Source: JBBDMC01 sp963775235 (lineage in GTDB: Bacteria > Pseudomonadota > Alphaproteobacteria > Rhizobiales > Kaistiaceae). Taken from it: DNA of 64,000 nucleotides. The stretch spans positions 134,697 to 198,696 of the forward strand of contig CAVZHY010000001.1 in assembly GCA_963775235.1 (NCBI GenBank), in the 5' to 3' direction. The notes below the pieces were generated by a model, which was not told the origin of the DNA, searched no databases, and was given only the letters and a program-made list of their open reading frames with translations. The translations under genes and the position numbers were made by a program. The stretch's first letter is position 1; each line of letters begins with the position of its first letter. Shown here piece by piece: positions 10,110-18,090 of this stretch.

Positions 10110-10424
10110 ATGCCCGGATGGCTGATCGTCGCTCTCATCCTCGCAGCCGGAGCCCTGATCCTGTGGTTCGGCCCGAAAGGATGGCGCACCTACATCACTG
10201 GCGTACTGGCGACACTGGTGCCGCTGCTCGGACAGATACTCGATTACCTAAACGGCTTCGGCTGGAACCAGGTGATCGACGCCAGGACCGCCATGTGGAC
10301 CGTCGGCGCCATCGGCGTGCTCATGATCATCTTCAATTGGGTGAACAAACGGCTCTACGGCAGCACGCCGAAGGCGACAGCCGCCTCCGCTCCCGAACCC
10401 ACCGCTTCGAAGGCCGGAGGATAG
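10110..10424 (+). CDS. Small membrane protein, holin-like
   Basis: A 104-residue protein starting 3 bases after the endolysin stop. It has about three hydrophobic segments (ILAAGALILWF, TGVLATLVPLLGQIL, TVGAIGVLMIIFNWV) and an Ala/Pro-rich tail ending KAGG. I do not recognise a named family with certainty. Size, topology and position suggest a holin or a helper of the adjacent endolysin; this is inference. Confidence 0.65.
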   Translation: MPGWLIVALILAAGALILWFGPKGWRTYITGVLATLVPLLGQILDYLNGFGWNQVIDARTAMWTVGAIGVLMIIFNWVNKRLYGSTPKATAASAPEPTASKAGG

Positions 10425-10428
10425 GCCC

Positions 10429-10835
10429 TTGGCCGTCCTGCCGACTTCATCCTGCGGTTCGCCGCCAGCAGCGTACTCGAGAAGGTGCTGGCCAATCTCA
10501 AGGCCCGCGCCGACAGCGAGACCGAGCGCGAACAGATCGACGCCTCGGTGGCGATCGAGCACGTCAAGGCCGAGCTTGCCCGCCGGCAGGCTCAGCGCGA
10601 CGTGCTCATCGCCGAGCAGGGACGGCTGATCACCTCGCTGATGCGACCCGCGTTCGCCTATCCGCTGGCGGTCTACTACGCGGCGGTGATTGCCGACTCG
10701 CTGGTCCACTTCACCTGGAACGTGGCGGCACTGCCGGCCCCGATCGGCGACTGGTCGGGGTGGATCATTTCCGCGATCTTCCTGTCGGAATCGGGCGAGC
10801 GCATCGCCCGCACGATCATCGCCCGAAAAGGGTGA
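10429..10835 (+). CDS. GTA-type 3-TM holin-like protein
   Basis: A ~130-residue protein: an N-terminal charged helix (AHV-rich, RQAQRDVLIAEQGRLITSL) followed by membrane segments (FAYPLAVYYAAVIADSLV and WSGWIISAIFLSESGERIA). This fits the 3-TM holin family associated with gene transfer agents. The uninterrupted frame begins near 10431 without a start codon. TTG 10429 would read MAVLADFILRFAASSVLEKV if one G were restored near 10440, so a single-base deletion is likely. The first in-frame start after that point is CTG/ATG-poor, with an open frame from 10485. Confidence 0.65.
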
Positions 10836-10885
10836 AGGCGGCTATATTCAGGGCCTATTCATGTTAAGGCAGATATGTGGCCAGG

Positions 10886-11194
10886 ATGAAAAGGCGGCTG
10901 ACAGCGCTCTCGGTCGGGTTCGGGCTGCTGGCGGCGGTGGCCGCGGGCCCGTCGCCGGCCTCGGCGCAGACCTGCTATTCCGCCGCCCAGACCCGCGCCG
11001 CGGTGCAGAGCGGGCAAGCGCAGCCGTTGTCTGCTTTCCTCGGTGAGATCAGAAGCCGGGTCGACCAGGTGCTGGGAGGCGGCACCCAGTTGTGCATGGT
11101 CAACGGGCGCCTCAAATACGGGGTGCAGGTCCTTGTGCAGGGCCGGGCCACGACCTTGTGGGTCGACGCCCAGACCGGCGCCATTGGCAACTGA
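10886..11194 (+). CDS. Small periplasmic PepSY-like protein
   Basis: A 102-residue exported protein. The signal peptide MKRRLTALSVGFGLLAAVAA runs to an ASA-QTC cleavage region. The mature part has two cysteines and ends in GVQVLVQGRATTLWVDAQTG, the pattern of a single PepSY repeat. ATG 10886 is preferred because GTG 10877 would add residues before a good signal peptide. It lies 20 bases before an OmpR-type regulator, and PepSY proteins next to such pairs often modulate the sensor; that role here is inferred. Confidence 0.75.
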   Translation: MKRRLTALSVGFGLLAAVAAGPSPASAQTCYSAAQTRAAVQSGQAQPLSAFLGEIRSRVDQVLGGGTQLCMVNGRLKYGVQVLVQGRATTLWVDAQTGAIGN

Positions 11195-11214
11195 CGGGAC
11201 CGCCGGAGGAAGGA

Positions 11215-11886
11215 ATGCGGGTGCTGGTTGTCGAGGACGACGTGGATCTCAACCGACAGCTCGTCGAAGCGCTGAAGGAGGCCGGCTATGCGGTCGATTC
11301 GGCCCGCGACGGCGAGGAGGGACATTTCCTCGGCGACACCGAGCCCTACGACGCGGTTGTCCTCGACATCGGCCTGCCGGTCCTCGACGGCATCTCGGTG
11401 CTGGAGAAGTGGCGCCGCGCCGGGCGCACCATGCCGGTGCTGATCCTCACCGCCCGCGACCGCTGGTCCGACAAGGTGCAGGGCATCGACGCCGGCGCCG
11501 ACGACTACGTCGCCAAGCCGTTTCACATTGAGGAGGTGCTGGCGCGGGTGAGGGCGCTGGTAAGGCGCGCCGCCGGTCACGCCACCAACGAGATCGAGAT
11601 CGGGCCGGTGCGCCTCGACAGCCGCGCCGGGCGCGTCACTCTCGATGGCAATCCGGTCAAGCTTACCTCCCACGAGTATCGCGTGCTCGAGTACCTGATG
11701 CACCATCGCGATCGGGTGGTCTCGCGCACCGAGCTCATCGAGCACCTCTACGACCAGGACTTCGATCGCGACTCCAACACCATCGAGGTGTTCATCGGGC
11801 GGCTGCGCAAGAAGGTGCCGCCCGACCTGATCGAAACCGTGCGCGGCCTCGGCTACCGCGTCGTCGAACCAGGCGATGCGGCCTAA
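11215..11886 (+). CDS. OmpR-family response regulator (FeuP-like)
   Basis: A 223-residue response regulator. The receiver domain has the acidic pair EDD at 7-9, the phosphoacceptor Asp51 (VVLDIGLP) and the conserved Lys of AKPF near 101. A winged-helix DNA-binding domain follows (LTSHEYRVLEYLMHH to RGLGYRVVEP). The start is ATG 11215, preceded by GGAGGAAGG. It overlaps the kinase gene by 11 bases, so they are co-translated. The pairing and the PepSY gene upstream resemble the rhizobial FeuP/FeuQ system; orthology is inferred, not shown. Confidence 0.9.
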   Translation: MRVLVVEDDVDLNRQLVEALKEAGYAVDSARDGEEGHFLGDTEPYDAVVLDIGLPVLDGISVLEKWRRAGRTMPVLILTARDRWSDKVQGIDAGADDYVAKPFHIEEVLARVRALVRRAAGHATNEIEIGPVRLDSRAGRVTLDGNPVKLTSHEYRVLEYLMHHRDRVVSRTELIEHLYDQDFDRDSNTIEVFIGRLRKKVPPDLIETVRGLGYRVVEPGDAA

Positions 11887-13246
11887 TTCACTCGCCGTCC
11901 GCCTGATCGTCGCCGCCACGCTGTGGAGCGCTGCGGCGCTGGTGGTTGCCGCCCTCATCCTCACCTCCCTCTATCGCCAGACCGTGGTCAGCGGGTTCGA
12001 CGAACGGCTCAACGTCTACATGCGCACTCTGGTCGGTTCGCTCGCCGCGCAGGACGCCTCAAGCCCCCTCGGCGATCCCGGCAACCTCGGCGAACAGCGC
12101 TTCGAGCTGCTCTACTCCGGCTGGTACTGGCAGGTCCGCGAACTCGATCACGGGGCGGTAGTGCTGGCGTCGCGCTCACTATTCTCCGACAGTCTCGACA
12201 TCGGCGGGCTGACCGACCGCAGCGAAAGCGGCGGCCTCCTCTCCGGCGCACTCACGGGGCCCGACGGGCAGGCGCTGCGCGTGCTTTCGCGCACCGTCAT
12301 TTTTCCCGGCAACCGCACCTATGAGGTCCTGGTCGCCGGCGACGCCGGCGTCATCCAGGACCAGGTCGCCGCGTTCCGGCGGCGGGTTTTCCTGACCCTG
12401 GCGGTGTTCGGCGCCGGGCTCATCATCGCCATCTTCATCCAGATCCGCTGGGGGCTTAGACCGCTTGACCGCGTGCGGCGCGGCCTTGCGGAAATCCGCA
12501 GCGGCCGCCAGACACGGTTCGAGGGTGCGCTGCCCTCGGAAATCGAGCCGCTGGTCAAGGAGCTGAACGCGCTGCTCGCATCAAACCAGGAGATCGTGGA
12601 CCGCGCTCGCACGCAGGTCGGCAATCTCGCCCATGCCCTGAAGACGCCGCTCTCCGTCGTCATCAACGAAGCCCGCGCCGGCCGAGGTCCACTGGCCACC
12701 AAGGTCGCGGAGCAGGCGAGCCTCATGCACCGGCAGATCAGCCATCACCTCGACCGGGCCCGCATCGCCGCGCGCGTCAACGTCATTGGTGCCGTCACCG
12801 ACGTCGAACCGGTCGTGACGCGGCTGATCCGCGCCATGCAGCGCATCCACGGCGACCGCGGGCTCGCCATCCGTTGCGACATCCCCGACGCCGCGCGCTT
12901 CAAGGGCGAACAGCAGGACTTCGAGGAGATCGTGGGGAACCTGGTCGACAACGCCTGCAAATGGGCGAGGACGTCGGTCTCGGTGACGGCCGACTACCTG
13001 CGACCCGACGGGGAAGCCGACGCCGGTCGCCTCGTGCTCCTGATCGACGATGACGGCCCGGGTCTCAGCGCCGAGGAGATCGCCGCCGCGACCAGGCGCG
13101 GGGGCCGCCTCGACGAGACCAAGCCCGGCTCGGGTCTCGGCCTGTCGATCGTTAGCGACCTGGTTTCGATGTATCGTGGCAAACTGGATTTCTCGCGCTC
13201 GCCGGCGAGCGGGCTTAGGGTGGAGGTGGCGCTGCCGGCGGTATGA
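11876..13246 (+). CDS. Sensor histidine kinase (FeuQ-like)
   Basis: A 456-residue inner-membrane kinase. TM1 is at about 10-31, a periplasmic sensor region follows to about 168, and TM2 is at about 170-190. A HAMP-like segment precedes the phosphoacceptor His253 (VGNLAHALKTPLSV). The ATPase part shows the N box (NLVDNACKWA), G1 (DDDGPGL) and G2 (GSGLGLSIV). ATG 11876 lies inside the regulator gene, so translation is coupled. The partner is the regulator just upstream. Confidence 0.9.
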   Translation: MRPNSLAVRLIVAATLWSAAALVVAALILTSLYRQTVVSGFDERLNVYMRTLVGSLAAQDASSPLGDPGNLGEQRFELLYSGWYWQVRELDHGAVVLASRSLFSDSLDIGGLTDRSESGGLLSGALTGPDGQALRVLSRTVIFPGNRTYEVLVAGDAGVIQDQVAAFRRRVFLTLAVFGAGLIIAIFIQIRWGLRPLDRVRRGLAEIRSGRQTRFEGALPSEIEPLVKELNALLASNQEIVDRARTQVGNLAHALKTPLSVVINEARAGRGPLATKVAEQASLMHRQISHHLDRARIAARVNVIGAVTDVEPVVTRLIRAMQRIHGDRGLAIRCDIPDAARFKGEQQDFEEIVGNLVDNACKWARTSVSVTADYLRPDGEADAGRLVLLIDDDGPGLSAEEIAAATRRGGRLDETKPGSGLGLSIVSDLVSMYRGKLDFSRSPASGLRVEVALPAV

Positions 13247-13341
13247 GGGGGTATATTCTCACTTCCGCCATGCTGATCTGGCAAAAGAGGGCGCGGTTCT
13301 TCAAGCAGTCGGGCTTGCGGCGGAGTTTTGGAGGCGTTCGG

Positions 13342-13755
13342 ATGCATCGTTTTGGGCGGGTCGCATTGGCGGTTGTCGCCGGTCTTGCGCTCGCCGCCTG
13401 CCGGTCGGCCGATACGGGTACGACCGGATCACTGACCGCCTACGCCGCGGCGCCTGACCCTCAGGCGGCGACCGATGGGCTGGCCGGAACGGTGATCGAC
13501 CTCGGTCTCAGCGCCAAGGACCAGCGGATGGCCCTGGCTGCGGAGCAGAAAGCCCTCGACTATGGCGCCATCGGCGCCCCGGTGGCCTGGCGGGGCCACT
13601 CAAGCAGCGGCCAGGTGGTCGCGGGACCGCTGTACAAGGTCAACGACTACGAGTGCCGCGAATTCACCCATACGATCACCATCAAGGGCCAATCAGAGAC
13701 GGCAACCGGCACCGCCTGCCGGGGAGCCGATGGTACGTGGCAACCGGTCGCATGA
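13342..13755 (+). CDS. Lipoprotein with 17-kDa surface-antigen-type C-terminal domain
   Basis: A 137-residue lipoprotein. A short signal peptide ends in the lipobox LAAC (AGLALAACRS), giving a lipidated Cys. The C-terminal half (GAPVAWRG ... GPLYKVNDYECREFTHT ... GTACRGADGTWQPV) matches the pattern of the rickettsial 17-kDa surface antigen/RT0821 group. ATG 13342 puts the signal peptide at the N-terminus; the open frame extends further upstream without a signal. It lies on its own between the kinase and the ccm operon. Confidence 0.75.
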   Translation: MHRFGRVALAVVAGLALAACRSADTGTTGSLTAYAAAPDPQAATDGLAGTVIDLGLSAKDQRMALAAEQKALDYGAIGAPVAWRGHSSSGQVVAGPLYKVNDYECREFTHTITIKGQSETATGTACRGADGTWQPVA

Positions 13756-13858
13756 ACGGCGGCGACCGCGCCGCAGCATTGCCTTTCGCGAACGGCACGA
13801 CTATTTCCGGCACAAATCGACGGCCGACGGCCTGAAAAGAGGTTCCCGGGCAGCGTAG

Positions 13859-14986
13859 ATGGTTATCTGGATCGCCATGGCCGTGCTGGCGACGGCTGCG
13901 TTCGTGCCGGTCCTGATGGCTCTTTCGCAACCGCGGGGGCAGCGCGTCGACGCACGGCGACAGACACTCGCAATCTATCGGGACCAGTTGAGCGAGGTGG
14001 ACCGCGACGTCGGCCGCGGCCTGATCGGTGAGAGCGAGGCCGCCGCGGCGCGCACCGAGATCGCCCGCCGTCTCATCCACGCCGGCGAGGCGGAGACCGG
14101 CGCCCCGGTACCGCCGCCGGCGAACAGCCGGGCCCGACGCTTGGCAACCGCCGCTGCGATCGTCATGCCGATCGCGGCGCTCGGGCTCTACGTGGTGGTG
14201 GGCTCACCGCAGTTGCCGGACGAACCGCTTGCCGCCCGCCTTTCGGCTCCCCCCCAAGGGCAGGACATCGCGACGCTGGTCACACGGGTCGAACAGCACC
14301 TCGCGGCCAACCCCGACGATGGCGCCGGCTGGCAGGTCGTGGCACCGGTCTACCTGCGTCTCGGGCGCTTCAATGACGCCGTGCGCGCGTATCAGAATGC
14401 GCTCAGGATTCTCGGGTCGACCGCCGACACCGAAGCCGGCCTCGGACAGGCGCTGGTTGCGGTCAGCGACGGCACGGTTACCGCCGACGCGCGCGATGCC
14501 TTCGAACGCGCCGAGAAGCTGGCGCCGGATGATCCGCTTCCCAGGTTCTTCCTTGCCCTCGCGCTTGGACAGGAAGGCCGGCACGACGACGCCGTCGCCG
14601 CCTGGCACGCCCTCCTCGCGGATGCGCCGGCGGACGCCCCGTGGGTGCCGGCCGCCCGCCAGCAACTGGCGGAACTCGAGGGTACGGCGCCACCGGTCGC
14701 ACCTGCTCCCGGTCCGAACGCGGCTGACGTTCAGGCGGCCAGCCAGCTCGACCCGTCGCAGCAGCACGCCATGATTGAAGGCATGGTCGCCAAGCTTGCC
14801 GCGCAGTTGGAGACGGACACCGGCGACGCCGACGGGTGGGCGAGGCTCATCCGTTCGTATATGGTACTCGACCGGCCGACGGATGCGCGCGCGGCGCTGG
14901 ACAAGGCACACGCGGCGCTGGCCAGCGATGCCGACAAGACGGCGATTGTCGACGCCACGGCCCGCGACGTGGGTCTGACGCCATGA
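13859..14986 (+). CDS. ccmI: Cytochrome c biogenesis protein CcmI (CycH)
   Basis: A 375-residue membrane protein that holds apocytochrome c for heme attachment. It starts at ATG 13859 with a TM segment (WIAMAVLATAAFVPVLMAL), followed by the typical RQTLAIYRDQLSEVDRDVGR stretch. A second TM segment lies near 95-115 and TPR repeats fill the rest. It is the first gene of ccmI-ccmE-ccmF-ccmH, the order called cycHJKL in rhizobia. Length and layout are normal. Confidence 0.92.
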   Translation: MVIWIAMAVLATAAFVPVLMALSQPRGQRVDARRQTLAIYRDQLSEVDRDVGRGLIGESEAAAARTEIARRLIHAGEAETGAPVPPPANSRARRLATAAAIVMPIAALGLYVVVGSPQLPDEPLAARLSAPPQGQDIATLVTRVEQHLAANPDDGAGWQVVAPVYLRLGRFNDAVRAYQNALRILGSTADTEAGLGQALVAVSDGTVTADARDAFERAEKLAPDDPLPRFFLALALGQEGRHDDAVAAWHALLADAPADAPWVPAARQQLAELEGTAPPVAPAPGPNAADVQAASQLDPSQQHAMIEGMVAKLAAQLETDTGDADGWARLIRSYMVLDRPTDARAALDKAHAALASDADKTAIVDATARDVGLTP

Positions 14987-15015
14987 CCCGATGGTGCCGG
15001 GAAGGACAGTAGGAA

Positions 15016-15489
15016 ATGACGCGCAAGCAGCGCAGGTTGACATTGATCGGAGTCGCCGGCGCGGTTCTCGTCGTTGCTACCGGCCTGATCCTCTACGCGC
15101 TGTCGGACGACATCGTCTTCTTCAATTCGCCCAGCGACGTGGTCGCCAAGGGACTGCAGCCGGGAAGCCGCATTCGCCTCGGTGGGCTGGTCGAGAACGG
15201 CAGCCTGGTCAAAAAGGCCGACGGCATGGTCGACTTTGCCGTCACCGACGGCAAGACGACGATACCGGTTACGTATCAGGGCATCCTGCCCGATCTCTTT
15301 CGCGAGGGGCAGGGAGTGGTGACGGAAGGGGTGCTTGCCGCCAACGGGGCACTGAACGCCGACACGGTGCTTGCCAAACACGATGAGCGGTACATGCCGA
15401 AGGAGGTCGTGGACGCACTGAAGGCGCAGGGCGTGTGGCAGGAGACGGGCCCGAGTGCCGCCGGCACCGCGGCGACGGCGACGCAATGA
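15016..15489 (+). CDS. ccmE: Heme chaperone CcmE (CycJ)
   Basis: A 157-residue periplasmic heme chaperone with an N-terminal membrane anchor (LIGVAGAVLVVATGLILYAL). The β-barrel region contains GSRIRLGGLVENGSL. The heme-binding His is in LAKHDERYMP, the expected motif near the C-terminus. The start follows an AGGA box at about 15009. The stop overlaps the ccmF start as ATGA, so the two genes are translationally coupled. Confidence 0.95.
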   Translation: MTRKQRRLTLIGVAGAVLVVATGLILYALSDDIVFFNSPSDVVAKGLQPGSRIRLGGLVENGSLVKKADGMVDFAVTDGKTTIPVTYQGILPDLFREGQGVVTEGVLAANGALNADTVLAKHDERYMPKEVVDALKAQGVWQETGPSAAGTAATATQ

Positions 15490-17465
15490 TCATCGAACTC
15501 GGCCATTTCGCCCTGGTGCTCGCGTTCGGGCTGGCGCTCATCCAGTCGTCCGTTCCCTTCTATGGCGCTCTTCGCGACGAACCGCGACTGACGGCCGTCG
15601 CCGCGCCGGCGGCGATCACCCAGTTCCTTCTGGTCGGGCTGGCGTTCGCCGTGCTCGTGCACGCTTACATCGTGTCCGATTTCTCGCTGGTGACCGTGGT
15701 CGAGAATTCCAATTCGACCCAGCCGCTTCTCTACAAGATCACCGGCGTGTGGGGGAACCACGAGGGCTCGATGCTCTTGTGGGTGCTGATCCTGGCGCTG
15801 TTCGGCGCCCTTGTCGCCGCCTTCGGCAACAACCTCCCCGACAAACTGAAGGCGCTGGCACTGTCGGTTCAGGCCTGGATCGCTTCGGCATTCCTTCTCT
15901 TCATACTGACGACATCGAACCCGTTCCTGCGCCTCATCCAGCCGCCGCTGGAAGGCAATGACCTCAACCCGGTGCTGCAGGACATCGGCCTCGCCATCCA
16001 CCCGCCGCTTCTCTATCTCGGCTACGTCGGCTGCTCGATCTCATTCGCATTTGCCATCGCCGCGCTGATCGAGGGCAAGATCGACGCAGCGTGGGCGCGC
16101 TGGGTAAGGCCGTGGACGCTGATGGCGTGGATGTTCCTCACTGTCGGCATCGCCATGGGCTCGTACTGGGCCTATTACGAGCTCGGCTGGGGCGGCTACT
16201 GGTTCTGGGACCCGGTCGAGAATGCTTCGCTGATGCCGTGGCTGGCGGCAACGGCGCTCCTCCATTCCGCCGTGGTGATGGAAAAGCGCGACGCGCTCAA
16301 GATCTGGACGATCCTGCTCGCGATCCTCGCTTTCTCGCTCAGCCTGATCGGTACTTTCCTCGTCCGCTCCGGCGTGCTGACCTCGGTGCACTCATTCGCC
16401 TCCGATCCGCGACGGGGCGTTTTCATCCTCGCCATTCTGATCGTGTTCATCGGCGGCGCGCTGTCGCTGTTCGCGTTTCGCGCCGGTGCCCTCAAGCCCG
16501 GCGGGGTGTTCGCGCCGATCAGCCGCGAGGGGGCGCTCGTCGTCAACAACATATTCCTGACCGCGATGGCCGCGACCGTCGTCGTCGGCACGCTCTATCC
16601 GCTGGCGCTGGAAGCCGTGAACGGCCCGAAAATCTCGGTCGGCGCGCCGTTCTTCAACCTGACTTTCGTGCCGTTGGCGGCAACGCTGCTTCTCATGGTG
16701 CCGTTCGGGCCGCTGCTGGCGTGGAAGCGCGGCGACCTGATGGCGGCGGCGCAGCGGTTGCTGTTCGCGTTAGGGATCGCGCTGGTGGCGGCGATCGTTG
16801 CCGCAGCCCTCGCGGGGACCAAGTCGGCACTGGCACTATTGGGCGTGTGGCTGGGCGCCTGGCTGATCGCGGGCGCGCTGTCGGAACTTGCGTTCCGCGT
16901 CGGCCTCGGGTCGATCCCGCTGGCCAACAGCTTCAGGCGGCTCGTCGGCCTGCCGCGGTCCGCGCTGGGCACGACCATCGCCCACGCGGGCGTCGGCGTC
17001 ACGGTGCTCGGCCTCGTCGTCGCGACCACGTGGGGGTCGGAGCTCATCCGCTCCATGAAGCCGGGCGATACCGCCGAGATCGGCGGCTACGCCATCACGC
17101 TCCAGAGTTTCCAGGCGAGCAGCGCCGGCGACTACGACCAGACCGCCGTGATATTCTCCATCGCCCGCGGCGGCCACCAGGTTGCCACCCTGGCGCCGGC
17201 AAAACGTACCTACGCCGACCGCCAGACCACAACCACCGAGGCCGCCATTCGCACCGTCGGCTTCTCCCAGCTCTACCTCTCCCTTGGCGACATCGCGGCA
17301 GACGGGACCACTACCGTCAGGGCGTACTGGAAGCCGCTGGTGACGATGATCTGGCTGGGCGCGGTCGTCATGGCGTTCGGCGGGTTGATGTCGCTCAGCG
17401 ACCGCCGGCTCAGGGTCGGTGCGCCCAAGCCGGCGCGGCGGATCCAGCCCCAGCCGGCGGAATGA
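15486..17465 (+). CDS. ccmF: Heme lyase subunit CcmF (CycK)
   Basis: A 659-residue polytopic membrane protein that, with CcmH and CcmI, ligates heme to apocytochrome c. The tryptophan-rich WWD heme-handling motif is GGYWFWDPVENASLMPW. Early conserved segments include KITGVWGNHEGSMLLWVL, with the conserved His. The C-terminus has a periplasmic domain with a final TM segment. ATG 15486 is chosen because it sits in the ATGA overlap with ccmE. The 3' end overlaps ccmH in the same way. Confidence 0.95.
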   Translation: MIIELGHFALVLAFGLALIQSSVPFYGALRDEPRLTAVAAPAAITQFLLVGLAFAVLVHAYIVSDFSLVTVVENSNSTQPLLYKITGVWGNHEGSMLLWVLILALFGALVAAFGNNLPDKLKALALSVQAWIASAFLLFILTTSNPFLRLIQPPLEGNDLNPVLQDIGLAIHPPLLYLGYVGCSISFAFAIAALIEGKIDAAWARWVRPWTLMAWMFLTVGIAMGSYWAYYELGWGGYWFWDPVENASLMPWLAATALLHSAVVMEKRDALKIWTILLAILAFSLSLIGTFLVRSGVLTSVHSFASDPRRGVFILAILIVFIGGALSLFAFRAGALKPGGVFAPISREGALVVNNIFLTAMAATVVVGTLYPLALEAVNGPKISVGAPFFNLTFVPLAATLLLMVPFGPLLAWKRGDLMAAAQRLLFALGIALVAAIVAAALAGTKSALALLGVWLGAWLIAGALSELAFRVGLGSIPLANSFRRLVGLPRSALGTTIAHAGVGVTVLGLVVATTWGSELIRSMKPGDTAEIGGYAITLQSFQASSAGDYDQTAVIFSIARGGHQVATLAPAKRTYADRQTTTTEAAIRTVGFSQLYLSLGDIAADGTTTVRAYWKPLVTMIWLGAVVMAFGGLMSLSDRRLRVGAPKPARRIQPQPAE

Positions 17466-17938
17466 GAGGCGTGGCCCGCCTGCTGGCGACACTGGCGCTC
17501 GTCGCATTCGCGCTTGCGGCCCATCCGGTCCTCGCCGTGCAACCCGACGAGATGCTCAAGGACCCGGCACTGGAAGCGCGGGCCCGCGTGCTGTCGTCGG
17601 AGCTGCGCTGCCTGGTCTGCCAGAACGAATCGATCGACGATTCCAACGCCGACCTCGCGCACGACCTCCGCGTCCTCATTCGCCAGCGCATCACCGCCGG
17701 CGATAGCGACGAGCAGGTGATCGACTACATGGTCGCCCGCTACGGGGAGTTCATCCTGCTCAAGCCGCGCTTCAACTGGCACACCGTGCTGTTGTGGGCG
17801 GCGCCTCCCGGCGCGCTGGCGTTCGGCGCGATCCTGGCGCTGGTCGCCTACCGCCGGCGGCGGGAGGACGGGCCTCCGCAACCGCTCGACGCGGGCGAGG
17901 AGGCGGCACTGCAGCGGCTCCTCTCGGACGAGAGCTGA
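17462..17938 (+). CDS. ccmH: Cytochrome c-type biogenesis protein CcmH (CycL)
   Basis: A 158-residue periplasmic thiol-reducing subunit anchored in the membrane. It has a signal peptide (LLATLALVAFALAAHPVLA), the redox motif LRCLVCQNESIDDSNADLA with CxxC, and a C-terminal TM segment (LLWAAPPGALAFGAILALV). ATG 17462 is in the ATGA overlap with ccmF. It closes the ccm operon. Confidence 0.94.
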   Translation: MRGVARLLATLALVAFALAAHPVLAVQPDEMLKDPALEARARVLSSELRCLVCQNESIDDSNADLAHDLRVLIRQRITAGDSDEQVIDYMVARYGEFILLKPRFNWHTVLLWAAPPGALAFGAILALVAYRRRREDGPPQPLDAGEEAALQRLLSDES

Positions 17939-18090
17939 CGCCCGGCCGGCCGGCTCCGGAATCCCAACATTACCGAAGTTTAATGCGCGCGACAGTAGGC
18001 CGTAAGGTCGCCGTTGCCATAGTATCGGGCAACAAACGGGCGCCGCTTCCTCCCGAGCCGCCGCCACCGATCGATGGAGCCAAACTGAAT

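Noticed and set aside
1..10835. A prophage instead of a gene transfer agent
   Set aside because: The order DUF2460-DUF2163-NlpC/P60-TIM-barrel protein is that of GTAs, and no integrase, repressor or attachment repeats are visible; but the head genes are outside the window, so this stays a judgement.
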